Origin: Thiopontia sp964415865
GTDB taxonomy: Bacteria > Pseudomonadota > Gammaproteobacteria > GCF-002020875
NCBI GenBank assembly: GCA_964415865.1
Contig: CAYQBY010000045.1
Coordinates: 1 to 5,332 of the forward strand
Direction: 5' to 3'
Length of the DNA: 5,332 nt
Translations under genes and position numbers: made by a program
Shown: positions 5,320 through 5,332 of the stretch, piece by piece
Layout of the letters: every line of letters starts with the position of its first letter
Numbering within the stretch: position 1 is the stretch's first letter
Notes under the pieces: generated by a model
The model's input: only the letters and a program-made list of their open reading frames with translations
Told to the model about the DNA's origin: nothing
Databases searched by the model: none

Positions 5320-5332
5320 ACGGGAAGTATTT

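Noticed and set aside
1..5332. CRISPR array, tRNA or rRNA genes
   Set aside because: No regularly spaced repeats and no recognisable structural RNA sequence were found on either strand.

Overview
The window reads as chromosomal DNA from a gammaproteobacterium-like sulfur oxidiser of moderate GC. The best taxonomic hint is the minus-strand gene at 4092-4652. It encodes a secreted Gly/Asn/Trp-rich, PYGYG-repeat protein that resembles the sulfur globule proteins around intracellular sulfur deposits. This is a family resemblance read by eye; no database search was possible.

Layout. (1) 1-466, plus strand: the C-terminal lobe of a periplasmic solute-binding protein (SBP_bac_3-like). It is cut by the window edge and looks frame-disrupted near bases 35-75. 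(2) 597-4033, plus strand: a tight three-gene signalling cluster. It holds a NarL/FixJ-type response regulator (597-1187), a 196-aa protein with a histidine-kinase dimerisation/phosphoacceptor helix pair but no ATP-binding motifs (1180-1770), and a 749-aa hybrid histidine kinase with an NMT1/THI5-like binding-protein sensor, one membrane helix, HisKA, HATPase and a receiver (1784-4033). (3) 4038-4071: a hairpin that ends minus-strand transcription. (4) 4092-4652, minus strand: the sulfur-globule-like protein, with a near-consensus sigma-70 promoter at 4706-4734. (5) 4798-5274, minus strand: a small helix-turn-helix protein of unknown target, with an imperfect inverted repeat (5292-5319) just upstream that may be its operator.

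How the parts may work together. The three-gene cluster contains every station of a four-step phosphorelay: kinase His392, receiver Asp684, stand-alone phosphotransfer His19 and response regulator Asp53. The middle protein would take the place usually held by an Hpt domain, much as ChpT does in alphaproteobacteria. The sensor is built like a solute-binding protein, so the signal is probably a small periplasmic molecule. Whether this relay controls the convergent sulfur-globule-like gene cannot be told from the sequence.

Two local oddities deserve attention. The response regulator must start at TTG unless an A8 tract just upstream has lost or gained bases. The first gene seems to join two reading frames.
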